Shown: positions 26,632 through 37,671 of the stretch, one piece after another | Position numbering within the stretch: position 1 is the first letter of the stretch | Layout: every line of letters begins with the position of its first letter | DNA from: Sedimenticola sp. | GTDB lineage: Bacteria > Pseudomonadota > Gammaproteobacteria > Chromatiales > Chromatiaceae | Length of the DNA stretch: 43,989 bases | Direction: 5' to 3' | Assembly: GCA_027024025.1 (NCBI GenBank) | Contig: JALVTT010000046.1 | Coordinates: 1-43,989, forward strand | Made by a program: the position numbers and the translations under genes | Notes under the pieces: model-generated | Databases searched by the model: none | Told to the model about the DNA's origin: nothing | What the model saw: the letters and a program-made list of their open reading frames with translations, nothing else

Positions 26632-27449
26632 AGCCCCTGCTCCAGCAGGTGCAGGCCCAGCACGAACACCGGCGCGGCCGCGATCAGGCTGTCGATACGG
26701 TCCAGCACCCCGCCGTGCCCGGGCAGCAGGGTGCCGCTGTCCTTGAGCCCGGCTTGGCGCTTGAGCAGGCTCTCCCAGAGATCGCCGCCGATGGAGACCC
26801 CCAGGGTCAGCACGCACAGGCCCAGCACCCCGGGCGCCGCGGCCTGACTCAGCCCCAGCCGCCACAGCGCCAGGCCCGCCAGCAGACTGCCGGCCAGGGC
26901 GCCGGCCGCGCCCTCCCAGGTCTTGCCCGGGCTGACCCGGGGCGAGAGCTTGTGTCGCCCCCAGGCCCGCCCGGCGAAATAGGCCGCGGAATCGGCCACC
27001 CAGATCAGGACCAGCAGAAACAGCACCAGCGCCGGCCCCTGGGGATGGTCGCGGTGCAGATTGATCAGCGACAGCCAGGCGATCAGCAGCTGCGCCATGC
27101 CCAGCAGCAGGATGCCGGGGCGCACGCCCTCGCGCGGCGCCAGCGGACGCCGGCGCGCCAGCAGATGGAGGGTCGCCGGGATCCAGAAGGCCGCGGCGGC
27201 CAGCTGCAGCCAGGGCTCCCAGCCCCAGGGCAGAAAGTAGTACAGCCACAGGATGGCGCCGCCCAGCAGCGCGGCGTACAGCCATTGCAGGGCCAGTGGG
27301 CGGAGCCCGCCCAGACGCGCCATCTCGCGCCCGCCCAGGAGCATGAACAGGCCGAAGGCCAGCGCCAGGGTCTCGTTGCGCGCCAGCAGCACGCCCGCCA
27401 CCACCAGCGGAACCAGAACCAGGGCGGTGAGTACGCGCGCCAGCAGCAT
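26628..27449 (-). CDS. cdsA: Phosphatidate cytidylyltransferase
   Basis: 273-residue inner-membrane enzyme making CDP-diacylglycerol from phosphatidate and CTP, precursor of all phospholipids. About seven hydrophobic segments; the C-terminal signature includes [29 protein letters not shown] and [19 protein letters not shown] with the conserved acidic residues. ATG at 27449 overlaps the uppS stop by one base; the open frame upstream belongs to uppS in another frame. Confidence 0.95.
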   Translation of the reverse strand: MLLARVLTALVLVPLVVAGVLLARNETLALAFGLFMLLGGREMARLGGLRPLALQWLYAALLGGAILWLYYFLPWGWEPWLQLAAAAFWIPATLHLLARRRPLAPREGVRPGILLLGMAQLLIAWLSLINLHRDHPQGPALVLFLLVLIWVADSAAYFAGRAWGRHKLSPRVSPGKTWEGAAGALAGSLLAGLALWRLGLSQAAAPGVLGLCVLTLGVSIGGDLWESLLKRQAGLKDSGTLLPGHGGVLDRIDSLIAAAPVFVLGLHLLEQGL

Positions 27450-28213
27450 CAGCCCGCCAGATCCACCTGTTCGCTGGTGCGGCCGAAGCGGCGCTCGCGC
27501 CGGGCGTAGTCCCGCAGGGCCTCGATGAACTCGGCGCGACCGAAGTCGGGCCACAGCACGGGGGTGAAATACAGCTCGGAATAGGCGCACTGCCAGAGCA
27601 GGAAGTTGCTGATGCGCAACTCGCCCCCGGTACGGATGAACAGATCGGGGTCGGGCACCCCGGCAAAGGCCGTGGCCTCGGCGAAGCGTTCCTCGTCGAT
27701 CTGCTCCGGTTGCAGACGCCCGGCGGCCACCGCCTCGGCCAGGCGGCGCGCGGCGCGCGCGATGTCCCAGCGGCCGCCGTAGTTGGCGGCGATCTGCAGC
27801 AGCAGGCCGTCATTGGAGGCGGTCAGCTGCTCGGCCTCGCGGATGCGCTGCTGGAGTTTCTCGGGGAAGGCGGTGGTCTCGCCGATCACGCGCAGGCGCA
27901 CATTGTTGCGCTGCAGTTTGCGCGCCTCGCGTCCCAGGGCCATCATGAACAGCTCCATGAGCAGATTGACCTCGGTGCGGGGACGTTGCCAGTTCTCGCT
28001 GCTGAAGGCGAACAGGGTCAGGATCTCGACACCCTGCTCCCCGCAGACCTCGATCACCCGCCGGACCGATTCCACCCCGGCGCGATGCCCGGCGTGCCGG
28101 GGCTGGTTGCGTTGACGGGCCCAGCGCCCGTTGCCGTCCATGATGATGGCCACATGCCGGGGAACGCTGTCGCGCGCCTCGCCGGGCAGTCCACTTGCAT
28201 CCGCTCCCGTCAC
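27449..28213 (-). CDS. uppS: Undecaprenyl diphosphate synthase
   Basis: 254-residue cis-prenyltransferase that extends farnesyl diphosphate with eight IPP units to C55-PP, the carrier for peptidoglycan and O-antigen. The catalytic Asp is D26 in [10 protein letters not shown], the same number as in E. coli; [11 protein letters not shown] and [19 protein letters not shown] are hallmarks. GTG at 28213 has AGAGG seven bases upstream. Confidence 0.96.
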   Translation of the reverse strand: MTGADASGLPGEARDSVPRHVAIIMDGNGRWARQRNQPRHAGHRAGVESVRRVIEVCGEQGVEILTLFAFSSENWQRPRTEVNLLMELFMMALGREARKLQRNNVRLRVIGETTAFPEKLQQRIREAEQLTASNDGLLLQIAANYGGRWDIARAARRLAEAVAAGRLQPEQIDEERFAEATAFAGVPDPDLFIRTGGELRISNFLLWQCAYSELYFTPVLWPDFGRAEFIEALRDYARRERRFGRTSEQVDLAG

Positions 28214-28225
28214 GCCGGCCTCTGC

Positions 28226-28783
28226 TCAGACCGACATCAGGTCGGCTTCTTTCTTGGCCATCAACTCGTCGATCTCCTTGACGTGCTGGTCCGTGAGCTT
28301 CTGGATGATCTCCTGGCCGCGCCGCTCGTCGTCCTCGGAGATCAGCTTCTCCTTGACCAGCTCCTTGAGACTGCTGTTGGCGTCGCGGCGGATGTTGCGC
28401 ACCGCCACCCGGGCCTGCTCCGCCTCGTGGCGCACGATGCGGGTCATGTCCTTGCGCCGCTCCTCGGTCAGTGGCGGGATGGGCAGGCGGATCATGGTCC
28501 CCGCGGTGTTGGGGGTCACACCGAGATTGGATTCCAGGATGGCCTTCTCCACGGCCGAGACCATGGACTGCTCATAGGGCTGCACGGTCAGGGTGCGGGC
28601 GTCCTCCACCCCCACGTTGGCCACCTGGCGCAGCGGGGTCTCGGCGCCGTAGTAGCTGACCGTGACATGGTCGAGCATGCTGGGATGCGCCCGCCCGGTG
28701 CGCACCTTGGCCAGGTTGTCCACCAGCGCCTCCACGCTCTTCGCCATGCGGCTCGCCGCATCCTGCTTGATGTCATCGATCAT
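28226..28783 (-). CDS. frr: Ribosome recycling factor
   Basis: 185 residues, the standard length. Splits post-termination ribosomes together with EF-G. N-terminal helix [20 protein letters not shown], then [15 protein letters not shown] and the Arg/Lys/Glu-rich helices of the three-helix bundle. ATG at 28783 overlaps the pyrH stop (ATGA). The open frame upstream is a shadow of pyrH. Confidence 0.97.
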   Translation of the reverse strand: MIDDIKQDAASRMAKSVEALVDNLAKVRTGRAHPSMLDHVTVSYYGAETPLRQVANVGVEDARTLTVQPYEQSMVSAVEKAILESNLGVTPNTAGTMIRLPIPPLTEERRKDMTRIVRHEAEQARVAVRNIRRDANSSLKELVKEKLISEDDERRGQEIIQKLTDQHVKEIDELMAKKEADLMSV

Positions 28784-29508
28784 GAATCGTCTCCACTCAC
28801 CAGGGTCCCCACGGGTTCGCCCTCGACCAGGCGCCGCAACGCGCCCGGTTCGTTGATGTTCATAACGCGCAACGGCATGCCGTTCTCCCTGCACAAGACA
28901 ACGGCCGTGGCATCCATCACGGCCAGGCCCTCGGCCAGGACCCGATCATAACTGAGCGCGGGATAAAACTCAGCGTCCGGATCCTTCATCGGATCCGCCG
29001 AATAGACCCCGTTCACCTTGGTCGCCTTGATCATCAGGTCCGCCCCGATCTCGATGGCGCGCAGGCTGGCCGCCGAATCGGTGGTGAAATAGGGGTTGCC
29101 GGTACCGCCGGAGAGGATCACCACGCGCCCGGCCTCCAGGTGACGCACCGCCCGGTCGCGGCTGTAGTATTCGCACACCTGGTCGATACGGAAGGCCGAG
29201 AGGGTGCGCGCATCCACGCCGATGCGCCCCAGATGGTCCTGCAGCGCCAGCGAGTTCATCACCGTGGCCAGCATGCCGATGTGGTCGCCGCGCACCCGGT
29301 CGAAGCCACCGCCGGCCAGGCCCGCGCCGCGAAAGATATTGCCACCACCGATGACCACGCCCACCTGCACGCCCATGCCGGCGATCTCGGCCACATCGGC
29401 GGCCACGCGGGACAGCACATCGGGGTCGATGCCGAAGTCGCCCGCGCCCATCAGGGCCTCGCCGCTGAGTTTCAGGAGGAGGCGTCTGGGTGAGGGACTG
29501 TCGGACAT
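28780..29508 (-). CDS. pyrH: UMP kinase
   Basis: 242-residue amino-acid-kinase-fold enzyme phosphorylating UMP to UDP, usually activated by GTP and inhibited by UTP. Motifs: [33 protein letters not shown] and [15 protein letters not shown] at 29508 has AAGGAG eight bases upstream; the frame extends to 29571 across the tsf terminator hairpin without similarity. It overlaps frr downstream. Confidence 0.96.
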   Translation of the reverse strand: MSDSPSPRRLLLKLSGEALMGAGDFGIDPDVLSRVAADVAEIAGMGVQVGVVIGGGNIFRGAGLAGGGFDRVRGDHIGMLATVMNSLALQDHLGRIGVDARTLSAFRIDQVCEYYSRDRAVRHLEAGRVVILSGGTGNPYFTTDSAASLRAIEIGADLMIKATKVNGVYSADPMKDPDAEFYPALSYDRVLAEGLAVMDATAVVLCRENGMPLRVMNINEPGALRRLVEGEPVGTLVSGDDS

Positions 29509-29532
29509 GTTCGGTGGCTCCTTGACGGATGG

Positions 29533-29560
29533 AAAAGGGCCCGCACCAGGGTGCGGGCCC
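29533..29560 (-). terminator. Terminator-like hairpin between tsf and pyrH
   Basis: Perfect 10-bp stem, GGGCCCGCAC/GTGCGGGCCC at 29537-29560 with a CAGG loop, followed on the minus strand by TTTT (29536-29533). It is seven bases past the tsf stop. It should end a share of rpsB-tsf transcripts, so that ribosomal genes are expressed more than pyrH and later genes. Confidence 0.7.
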
Positions 29561-29567
29561 GCAGGAC

Positions 29568-30458
<891 letters not shown>

Positions 30459-30500
30459 GGTTTCACCTCAAAAAAATTCGTTAACAGCCTGTTGAATGCG

Positions 30501-30530
30501 GCCCGCCCGGGCCTTGCGGCCGGCGCGGGC
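30501..30530 (-). promoter_or_regulatory. GC-rich stem-loop between rpsB and tsf
   Basis: Arms 30501-30513 and 30518-30530 pair at 11 of 13 positions with a four-base loop. It lies 20 bases after the rpsB stop. No T-run directly follows, so it is more likely a partial attenuator or an mRNA-stabilising structure than a full terminator. Confidence 0.4.
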
Positions 30531-30550
30531 CGGGTCCGCGGAGGGACCGC

Positions 30551-31300
30551 TCAGCCTTCGGCCGCGCTCTCGGCGGTCTCCTCGGCCGCGTCCTCGCCCA
30601 CCACGGCGCGCGCCGCGGCGGCGCGGCCCTCGAGCACGGCGGCGGCGGCGCCCTGTACATAGAGCTGGACGGCGCGGATCGCGTCATCGTTGCCCGGGAT
30701 GATGTAGTCCACATCCTTGGGCGAGTTGTTGGTATCGACCACGGCCACCACCGGAATGCCCAGCTTGCGGGCCTCGGCCACCGCGATGTCCTCGTGACCG
30801 TTGTCGATCACGAACAGGGCGTCCGGCAGACCCTGCATGTCCTTGATGCCGCCCAGGCTGCGCTCCAGCTTTTCCTTTTCGCGGCGCAGGGTCAGCTGCT
30901 CTTTCTTGTTGAAACGCGCCTCCATGGAGCCGTCCGCCTCCATGGCCTCGAGTTCCTTGAGCCGCTTGATGGACTGCTTGATGGTCTTGAAGTTGGTCAG
31001 CATCCCGCCCAGCCAGCGATGGTTGACATAGGGCATGCCGCAACGCCTGGCCTCTTCGGCGATCGCGTTGCGCGCGGCGCGCTTGGTGCCGACGAACAGG
31101 ATCTTGCCCCCGTTGGACGCCAGCTTGCCGATGAAATTCATCGCCTCGTTGAACAGCGGCAGGGTCTTTTCCAGGTTGATGATGTGGATTTTGTTGCGCT
31201 GGCCGAAGATGTACGGCGCCATCTGCGGGTTCCAGTAGCGGGTCTGGTGACCAAAGTGCACGCCAGCTTCCAACATCTGGCGCATCGTGATGTTGCTCAT
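30551..31300 (-). CDS. rpsB: 30S ribosomal protein S2
   Basis: 249 residues. N-terminal [20 protein letters not shown], then [26 protein letters not shown] and the [14 protein letters not shown] segment are all diagnostic of bacterial S2. The C-terminal ~20 residues are Ala/Glu-rich and acidic. First gene of the minus-strand translation/envelope operon; in E. coli S2 represses its own mRNA through the leader, and a 130-140-base leader here would allow the same. Confidence 0.97.
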   Translation of the reverse strand: MSNITMRQMLEAGVHFGHQTRYWNPQMAPYIFGQRNKIHIINLEKTLPLFNEAMNFIGKLASNGGKILFVGTKRAARNAIAEEARRCGMPYVNHRWLGGMLTNFKTIKQSIKRLKELEAMEADGSMEARFNKKEQLTLRREKEKLERSLGGIKDMQGLPDALFVIDNGHEDIAVAEARKLGIPVVAVVDTNNSPKDVDYIIPGNDDAIRAVQLYVQGAAAAVLEGRAAAARAVVGEDAAEETAESAAEG

Positions 31301-31439
31301 GTGTTTCTCCAGTTCGGGTTAAGCCTCCACGCACCCCCCTGGCCCACCCGTTTCGGGCACCCAGACCAGGCAGTTGCGGTACGTGTGTGTATTTCGCTCC
31401 GATCGAAAGTCAAGGCGGCATTGCCGCGGAGCGGCGCGT

Positions 31440-31469
31440 TTTATACCATGAACGGCTGATACAACTCAA
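31440..31469 (-). promoter_or_regulatory. rpsB: Probable sigma-70 promoter of rpsB
   Basis: TTGAGT (31469-31464) and TATAAA (31445-31440) on the minus strand, 18 bases apart. The bases after the -10 are GC-rich (ACGCGCCGC), the discriminator type linked to ppGpp control of ribosomal genes. It would give a leader of about 130 bases before rpsB. Confidence 0.6.
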
Positions 31470-31531
31470 TCGGAACGGCCACAGCATCAGGACCACGTCA
31501 TTGAACGACGCAGACGGTTGACAACGCAGGT

Positions 31532-31621
31532 CGACAGGGGATTCCGAAAACGTCGGCGGCAGGGATGCCGCCGTCGGGCGTACAGGGATGTATTCAAAGC
31601 GTTTTTCGGAACCCCCTGTCG
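31532..31621. repeat. Palindromic intergenic repeat, copy B (AGGGAT type)
   Basis: About 90 bp with imperfect terminal inverted repeats: CGACAGGGG-ATTCCGAAAA-CG (31532-31552) against its near-complement at 31600-31621. Inside are CGGCGGC/GCCGCCG with an AGGGAT loop (31554-31573) and TACA/TGTA with a GGGA loop (31581-31592). Copy A near 24000 shares the core hairpin and tail. The layout suggests a small non-autonomous mobile or REP-like element; no transposase ORF. Confidence 0.72.
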
Positions 31622-31699
31622 GCATGCGGCGCTTCAGATGACGTCGCACTGGCCACAGCATCCAGCCCATTCCGCGATCACCACCCGGCCGAGGCCCCC

Positions 31700-32464
31700 A
31701 TGTCAGTCACCATCAAGACCCCCGAAGAAATAGAAAAAATGCGTATCGCCGGCCGCCTCGCGGCTGATGTCCTGGACATGATCGGCCCGTATGTGAAGCC
31801 CGGGGTCACCACCGAGGAGCTGGACCGCATCTGCCACGACTACATCGTCAACGAGCAGCAGGCCATCCCCGCCCCGCTCAACTACCACGGTTTCCCCAAG
31901 TCGATCTGCACCTCGGTCAACCAGCAGGTCTGCCACGGCATCCCGGGCGACAAAAAGCTCAAGAAGGGCGACATCGTCAATATCGACATCACCGTGATCA
32001 AGGACGGCTATCACGGCGACACCAGCAAGATGTTCTTCGTCGGCGAGCCCTCGCCCTTCGCCCGCCGCCTGGTGGATGTGACCTACAAGGCCCTGTGGAA
32101 GGGCATCCGACTGGTGCGCCCCGGGACCACCCTGGGCGACATCGGACACGCCATCCAGCAGTATGTGGAGAGCGAGCATTTCAGCGTGGTACGCGAGTAC
32201 TGCGGCCACGGGATCGGGCGCAAGTTCCACGAGGATCCGCAGGTCCTGCACTACGGCACCCCCGGCGCCGGCATGGCGCTGCGCGAGGGCATGACCTTCA
32301 CCATCGAACCCATGGTCAACGCCGGCAAGCGCAATGTAAAGGTGCTGCCGGACGGCTGGACCGTGGTGACCAAGGACCGCAAGCTGTCCGCGCAGTGGGA
32401 GCACACCATCCTCTGCACCGCCGACGGCTACGAGGTGCTGACCCTGCGCGACGAAGAGAAATGA
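31700..32464 (+). CDS. map: Methionine aminopeptidase, type I
   Basis: 254 residues; removes the initiator Met from nascent proteins. The two-metal site is complete: Asp pair in VNIDITVIKDGYHGDTS, His in CGHGIGRKFHEDP, Glu in FTIEPM and Glu in QWEHTILC. ATG at 31700 (GAGG five bases upstream) gives the family start MSVTIKTPEEIEKMR; the open frame further upstream crosses the intergenic repeat. It overlaps glnD by four bases (ATGA). Divergent rpsB / map-glnD is a conserved gammaproteobacterial order. Confidence 0.97.
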   Translation: MSVTIKTPEEIEKMRIAGRLAADVLDMIGPYVKPGVTTEELDRICHDYIVNEQQAIPAPLNYHGFPKSICTSVNQQVCHGIPGDKKLKKGDIVNIDITVIKDGYHGDTSKMFFVGEPSPFARRLVDVTYKALWKGIRLVRPGTTLGDIGHAIQQYVESEHFSVVREYCGHGIGRKFHEDPQVLHYGTPGAGMALREGMTFTIEPMVNAGKRNVKVLPDGWTVVTKDRKLSAQWEHTILCTADGYEVLTLRDEEK

Positions 32465-35100
32465 TCGCCCCCGCCTTCGACCGCATCCTGCAACAGCTCG
32501 ACGGGGCCTGCGACACCCGCCCCCCGCCGCCGGCCCCGTACCGCGCCGCGCTCAAGGCCGCCGCGGACTGCCTGGCCGAGCAGTTCCACGCCGGCACCGA
32601 CGTGGTCGAGCTGGTGCATGCCCGCGCCCGCTTCGTGGACGCGATCATGGCGCGCGCCTGGGCCGCGCATCTGCCGGCCGACGCCGATGCCGCCCTGGTC
32701 GCGGTCGGCGGCTATGGCCGTGGCGAGCTGCACCCGGCCTCGGACGTGGACGTGCTGATCCTGACCGCCGAGGATCCGCAGGCCCTGGCCGCGCATCTCG
32801 AGCCGCTGGTCATGTTCCTGTGGGACATCGGCCTGGAGATCGGCCACAGCGTGCGCAGCCTGCGGCAGTGCGTGAACGAGGCGCGCGAGGATCTGACCAT
32901 CGCCACCAACATCATGGAATCACGTCTGCTCGCCGGCGAAAACCGCCTGTTCGAGGAGATGCTGGCGCTGACCGGGCCCGCACACATCTGGCCCAGCGAC
33001 CGCTTCTTCGAGGCCAAGCTCGAGGAGCAGGAAAAACGTCACCTCAAGGCCAATGACAGCAGCCAGGACCTGGAGCCCAACATCAAGAACAACCCCGGCG
33101 GGCTGCGCGACATCCAGATGATCGGCTGGGTGGCCAAGCGTCACTTCGGCGCCACCCGCCTGTCGCATCTCAAGACCCACGGCTTCCTCACCGAGCAGGA
33201 ATACGACGCCCTCAAGGCGGGCGAGCACTTTCTGTGGGAGGTGCGCTTCGCCCTGCACCTGGTTACCGGCCGGCGCGAGGACCGCCTGCAGTTCGAGCAC
33301 CAGCGCACCCTGGCCGGGTTGTTCGGCTATGGCGAGGGCAACCCCGCGGTCGAGGCCTTCATGCAGCGCTATTACCGCACCACCATCGAGCTGCAGCGCC
33401 TCAACGAGATGCTGCTGCAGCTGTTCCGCGAGGCCATCCTGCAGGGCAACCGCCTGGGCGAGCCGCGCCCGATCAACCGCCGCTTCCAGGAACGCGGCGG
33501 TTATCTGGAGGTGATCAATCCCGCGACCTTCGCGCGCTCGCCGCTGGCCCTGCTGGAGGTCTTTCTGCTGCTGCAGCAGCACCCGGAACTGAAGGGCGTG
33601 CGCGCCACCACCATCCGCGCCATCCGCGCCCACCGCCATCTGGTGGACGAACGCCTGCGCGGCGACATCCGCGCGCGCAGCCTGTTCATGGAGATCCTGC
33701 GCCAGCCTTCCGGCATCACCCACGAGCTGCGGCGCATGCACCGCTACGGCATCCTCGCCCGCTACATCCCGGCCTTCCGCAAGATCACCGGCCTGATGCA
33801 GTTCGACCTGTTCCACCTCTACACCGTGGACGAGCACATCCTCATGGTGGTGCGCAATCTGCGCCGCTTCACCCTGCCCGAACACGCGGATGAATGCCGT
33901 TTGTGCCATGAGCTGTCACAGCGCATCCCCAAGCCCGAACTGCTGTACCTGGCCGGTCTGTTCCACGACATCGCCAAGGGCCGGGGGGGCAACCATTCCG
34001 AGCTGGGCACCGTGGACGCGCGCGAATTCTGCCAGGCGCACGGGCTGTCGGAATACGACACGGCGCTGGTGGTGTGGCTGGTGGCCGAGCACCTGCTGAT
34101 GTCCACCACCGCGCAGCGCAGGGACATCGACGACCCCGAGGTGATCCACGAATTCGCGCACGCGGTGGGCAGCGTCGGGCGCCTGGACTATCTCTACCTG
34201 CTCACCGTAGCGGACATGCGCGGCACCAACCCCAACATCTGGAATGCCTGGAAGGGCGCCCTGCTCGCCACCCTGTACCAGCGCACCCGGGAGTTCATCG
34301 AGCAGGGACGGCAACAGGCCCAGAACGAGGACAGCCGCATCCAGGCGGTCCAGGAGACGGCCCGCCGCACCCTGCTGGAGGAAGGCTTCGACGAGCGCGA
34401 CATCCACCTGTGCTGGATGAATCTCAGCGCCGAGTATTTCCTGCAGACCCCAGCCGAGGCCATCGCCTGGCACACCCGCCTGCTGCTGCAGACCCCGGAT
34501 CTCCACCAGCAGGCCCATGTGTACCTGCGCGAGGACCGCGAACGCGGCTGCACCGAGCTGTTCAGCTTCGGCCCCGACCGCGACGGCCTGTTCGCCGACA
34601 CCACTGCCCTGCTCGACCAGATGCGGGTCGATATCCTGGGCGCGCGCATCGACACCACCAGCGACGAGGTCTCGATCAACAGCTATTTCATCCTCGAGGA
34701 GGACGGCAGCTCGCTGTCCCAGGAGCGCAAGCGAGAGATCGCGGCCCATGTGATGCACGGCCTGCGGGAACCGGGCGCGCGCGCCGCCGGCGGCCGCAAG
34801 ATCCCGCGCCGTCTGCGCGCCTTCAGCTGCGAGACCGAGATCGAATTCATCCAGAACCAGGCCCACGGCCTGACCGAGCTGCACCTGGTGACCCAGGACA
34901 GACCCGGCCTGCTGTCGCTGATCGGCTCCGTGCTGGCCGCCCAGCGGCTGCGCCTGCACAGCGCGCGCGTGCTCACCGAGGGCGCCATCGCCCGCGACCG
35001 CTTCACCCTCACCGACCGCGAGGGACGCCCCATCCTGGAACCGGCGCGCCTGCAGGCCATCCGCGAGGCCCTCACGGAACAGCTCAGCTGCGCCGCCTGA
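32461..35100 (+). CDS. glnD: [Protein-PII] uridylyltransferase / uridylyl-removing enzyme
   Basis: 879 residues; senses glutamine and adds or removes UMP on PII proteins, setting nitrogen control. Domains in order: nucleotidyltransferase with GGYGRGELHPASDVDVLIL (~82-101), helical region, HD hydrolase domain with LAGLFHDIAKGRGGNHSELG (~497), and two ACT domains starting near 699 and 804 that bind glutamine. All key motifs are intact. Start at 32461 overlaps the map stop. The in-frame extension back to 32095 is a shadow of map. Confidence 0.97.
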   Translation: MIAPAFDRILQQLDGACDTRPPPPAPYRAALKAAADCLAEQFHAGTDVVELVHARARFVDAIMARAWAAHLPADADAALVAVGGYGRGELHPASDVDVLILTAEDPQALAAHLEPLVMFLWDIGLEIGHSVRSLRQCVNEAREDLTIATNIMESRLLAGENRLFEEMLALTGPAHIWPSDRFFEAKLEEQEKRHLKANDSSQDLEPNIKNNPGGLRDIQMIGWVAKRHFGATRLSHLKTHGFLTEQEYDALKAGEHFLWEVRFALHLVTGRREDRLQFEHQRTLAGLFGYGEGNPAVEAFMQRYYRTTIELQRLNEMLLQLFREAILQGNRLGEPRPINRRFQERGGYLEVINPATFARSPLALLEVFLLLQQHPELKGVRATTIRAIRAHRHLVDERLRGDIRARSLFMEILRQPSGITHELRRMHRYGILARYIPAFRKITGLMQFDLFHLYTVDEHILMVVRNLRRFTLPEHADECRLCHELSQRIPKPELLYLAGLFHDIAKGRGGNHSELGTVDAREFCQAHGLSEYDTALVVWLVAEHLLMSTTAQRRDIDDPEVIHEFAHAVGSVGRLDYLYLLTVADMRGTNPNIWNAWKGALLATLYQRTREFIEQGRQQAQNEDSRIQAVQETARRTLLEEGFDERDIHLCWMNLSAEYFLQTPAEAIAWHTRLLLQTPDLHQQAHVYLREDRERGCTELFSFGPDRDGLFADTTALLDQMRVDILGARIDTTSDEVSINSYFILEEDGSSLSQERKREIAAHVMHGLREPGARAAGGRKIPRRLRAFSCETEIEFIQNQAHGLTELHLVTQDRPGLLSLIGSVLAAQRLRLHSARVLTEGAIARDRFTLTDREGRPILEPARLQAIREALTEQLSCAA

Positions 35101-35109
35101 GCCGCCGCC

Positions 35110-35475
35110 TCAGCGCTCGATCAGCTCGCAGGCGTTGCCGTCGGGGTCGCGGCAGAACAGGGCCCGGCGTCCGCTGCGGCTCAGGGTGTAGGGGATGTCC
35201 GCCCTTTCCAGCCGCTGGCGGTAGCGGTCCAGATCATCGACCAGAAAGGCCAGATGCCGGTCGCGCCCGCCGTGCGTGGGACGCCCGACCACCGGGTCGG
35301 GGCTGGGCAGTTCCAGAAGGTGGATCTGGCGTTCGCCGACCCGCAGCCAGGCCCCGGGAAAGCCCAGGTCCGGCCGCTGCGGGTCCGGCTCCAGGCCCAG
35401 GATGCCGCAATAGAAGGCCAGCGCGTTGTCCGTATCCCGGACCAGCAGGCTGGCATGGTGCAATTCGATCGTCAT
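35110..35475 (-). CDS. VOC-family (glyoxalase/dioxygenase-fold) protein
   Basis: 121 residues in two beta-alpha-beta-beta-beta modules. Candidate metal ligands are H6 (ELHHASLLV), the His in RDRHLAFLVDD and the Glu near the end (DPDGNACELIE). The family includes glyoxalase I, FosA-type resistance enzymes and many of unknown substrate; length alone does not choose. ATG at 35475 begins the fold. It lies 46 bp after the EamA transporter on the same strand and is convergent with glnD. Confidence 0.82.
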   Translation of the reverse strand: MTIELHHASLLVRDTDNALAFYCGILGLEPDPQRPDLGFPGAWLRVGERQIHLLELPSPDPVVGRPTHGGRDRHLAFLVDDLDRYRQRLERADIPYTLSRSGRRALFCRDPDGNACELIER

Positions 35476-35521
35476 GGTTCGTGGTTCCGGAGAGTCCCCT
35501 CGGTTGCGCGACAGACCCCTC

Positions 35522-36412
35522 TTATGACGACGCGGCCGCGGGCTTATTCCCATGCAGGGTGGCGATGAGACCAGCGGCGATGATCAGACCGCCGCCCAGC
35601 CACTCGCGCCATTCGATGGACTCGCCGGCCAGCAGCCAGGCGCTGATCGCCCCCACCACGATCTCGAACAGCATGATGATGGATGAACGCTGCACCGGCA
35701 TGCGGCTCACCGCGTACACCACCGCCAGGGTGGAGAAGAAGAATCCGAACACCCCCAGGGCCACCGCCCCCAGCCAGCCCGCGGGCGGCGCATCCGGCAC
35801 GGGCGCGCCCCCGGCCAGCAGCCACAGCACCGAGACCAGAACCACGCCCATCCAGGCCCACTGGGTCTTGAGGCGGTCGTCCAGGCCCCGCAGGCGGCGG
35901 GTCATCACGTTGGTCAGGGCAAAACTGAACCCGGCGCTCAGGGCCAGGCCGTCGGAGGCGCTCAGCGGCGTGCTCAGGGCCCGGGGCTGCCACAGCATCA
36001 CCACCGCCCCGGCCAGGCCCAGCAGCAGCATGGCGCCGGTGTGCCAGCCGATGGCCTCGCCCAGCAGCCAGCGTCCCAGCACGGTGGCCCACAGGGGCGA
36101 GAGATAGAACAGGATCAGCACCCGGACCACCTCGCCGTCCAGCACCGCCAGCAGAAAGGCCACATTGGTCCAGCCCGAGGCCAGCGCCAGCCAGGCCAGG
36201 TCACGCAGGCGACCGCGGATGCCGCGCAGGGGCAGGCGGCGCTGCAACAGCACCATCAGCAGCAGGGCGCTGCCATAGCTGAGCAGGGTCTGCCAGAGGC
36301 CGGCCACGCCCAGGCCCTCCAGCAGGCGCGCCGGATACCAGACAAACCCCCAGAAACTGGCCGCGTACAGCAGGGCCAGCAGCGGCCCCAGGCCCCGCAG
36401 ATGGCTCTTCAT
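35522..36412 (-). CDS. DMT-family EamA permease
   Basis: 296 residues, ten predicted membrane helices in two EamA repeats (YAASFWGFVWYPARLL... and SDGLALSAGFSFALTNVMTRR...). Such proteins export metabolites or amino acids; the substrate is unknown. ATG at 36412 starts just before helix 1; the frame is open to 36538, but that part is antisense to dapC. No good ribosome-binding site precedes it. The gap to divergent dapC is only 36 bp. Confidence 0.85.
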   Translation of the reverse strand: MKSHLRGLGPLLALLYAASFWGFVWYPARLLEGLGVAGLWQTLLSYGSALLLMVLLQRRLPLRGIRGRLRDLAWLALASGWTNVAFLLAVLDGEVVRVLILFYLSPLWATVLGRWLLGEAIGWHTGAMLLLGLAGAVVMLWQPRALSTPLSASDGLALSAGFSFALTNVMTRRLRGLDDRLKTQWAWMGVVLVSVLWLLAGGAPVPDAPPAGWLGAVALGVFGFFFSTLAVVYAVSRMPVQRSSIIMLFEIVVGAISAWLLAGESIEWREWLGGGLIIAAGLIATLHGNKPAAASS

Positions 36413-36413
36413 A

Positions 36414-36419
36414 TATAAT
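36414..36419 (+). promoter_or_regulatory. Candidate -10 element for dapC
   Basis: TATAAT two bases upstream of the divergent eamA ATG, 29 bases before the dapC ATG. The -35 would fall in eamA coding sequence and shows no match (GGCCCC), so this is supported by the -10 only. Confidence 0.4.
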
Positions 36420-36448
36420 GCGCGCTTTGCGCCGCTCCCCTGTAGCCG

Positions 36449-37671
36449 ATGAACCCCGATCTGGAAAAACTTCAGCCCTATCCCTTCGAGAAGCTGCGCC
36501 GGCTGTTCGCCGGGGCGCAGCCCGTCGCGCTGCCGCATATCGCGCTCTCAATCGGTGAGCCCAAGCATGCCACACCCGGGCTGATCACCGATAGCCTGCA
36601 GCGGCACCTGGACGGGCTGAGCCGCTACCCGCTGACCCGGGGCATGCCGGAACTGCGCCAGGCCATCGCCGACTGGCTGGTGCGGCGCTTTCAGCTTGCG
36701 GAGACCGGCATCGACCCCGAGACCCAGGTGCTGCCGGTCAACGGCACCCGCGAGGCCCTGTTCGCCTTCGCCCAGGCGGTGATCGACCGGACAGGCGCGC
36801 CGCTGGTGCTCTCGCCCAACCCCTTCTATCAGATCTATGAGGGGGCCGCCCTGCTGGCCGGCGCCGAGCCACGCTTCCTGGCCTGCACGGCCGACTCGGG
36901 CTATCTGCCCGATTTCGACAGCGTCACGCCGGAGACCTGGGACCGCTGCCAGCTGCTCTATCTGTGTTCGCCGGGCAACCCGACCGGCGCCGTGATCCCG
37001 CTGCAGACCCTGCAGCAGCTGATCCGGCTCGCCGAGCGGCACGACTTCGTGATCGCCTCGGACGAGTGCTATTCGGAACTCTATTTCGACGAGGCGGCCC
37101 CGCCGGTGGGCCTGCTGCAGGCCGCCGCGGCGATGGGCAACACCGCCTACCGCCGCTGCGTGGTCTTTCACAGCCTGTCCAAGCGTTCCAACGCGCCCGG
37201 GCTGCGCTCGGGCTTCGTCGCCGGCGACGCCGCCATCCTGGCGCGCTTTCTGGCCTATCGCACCTACCACGGCTGCGCCATGCCGGTGCAGCACCAGCAC
37301 GCCAGCATCGCCGCCTGGCGCGACGAGGCCCACGTACGCACCAACCGCGAGCTGTACCGGGAGAAATTCGCCGCGGTTCTGGATATCCTGCGACCGGTCA
37401 TGGCGGTCGAGCGGCCCGAGGCCGGCTTCTACCTGTGGGCGCGCACCCCGGGCAGCGACGAGGCCTTCGCGCGCGAACTGTTCGAGCAACAGCACGTCAC
37501 GGTGCTGCCGGGCAGCTATCTCTCGCGCGAGGTGGACGGACTCAACCCCGGCAGCGGGCATGTGCGCATGGCCCTGGTGGCCACGCCGGAGGAATGCGTC
37601 GAGGCCGCGCGGCGCATCCGCAATTTCATCGAAACCCGAGCGAATTCAGAACATACCGACGAGAGGACGAC

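Larger units (their letters stand above)
31301..31699. other. Divergent rpsB/map intergenic region
   Basis: 399 bp with no gene. The left part is the rpsB leader and promoter; the right part holds a palindromic repeat (31532-31621). A perfect TTGACA at 31518-31523 points towards map, but the -10 position 16-18 bases further falls inside the repeat and shows no match. Confidence 0.6.
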
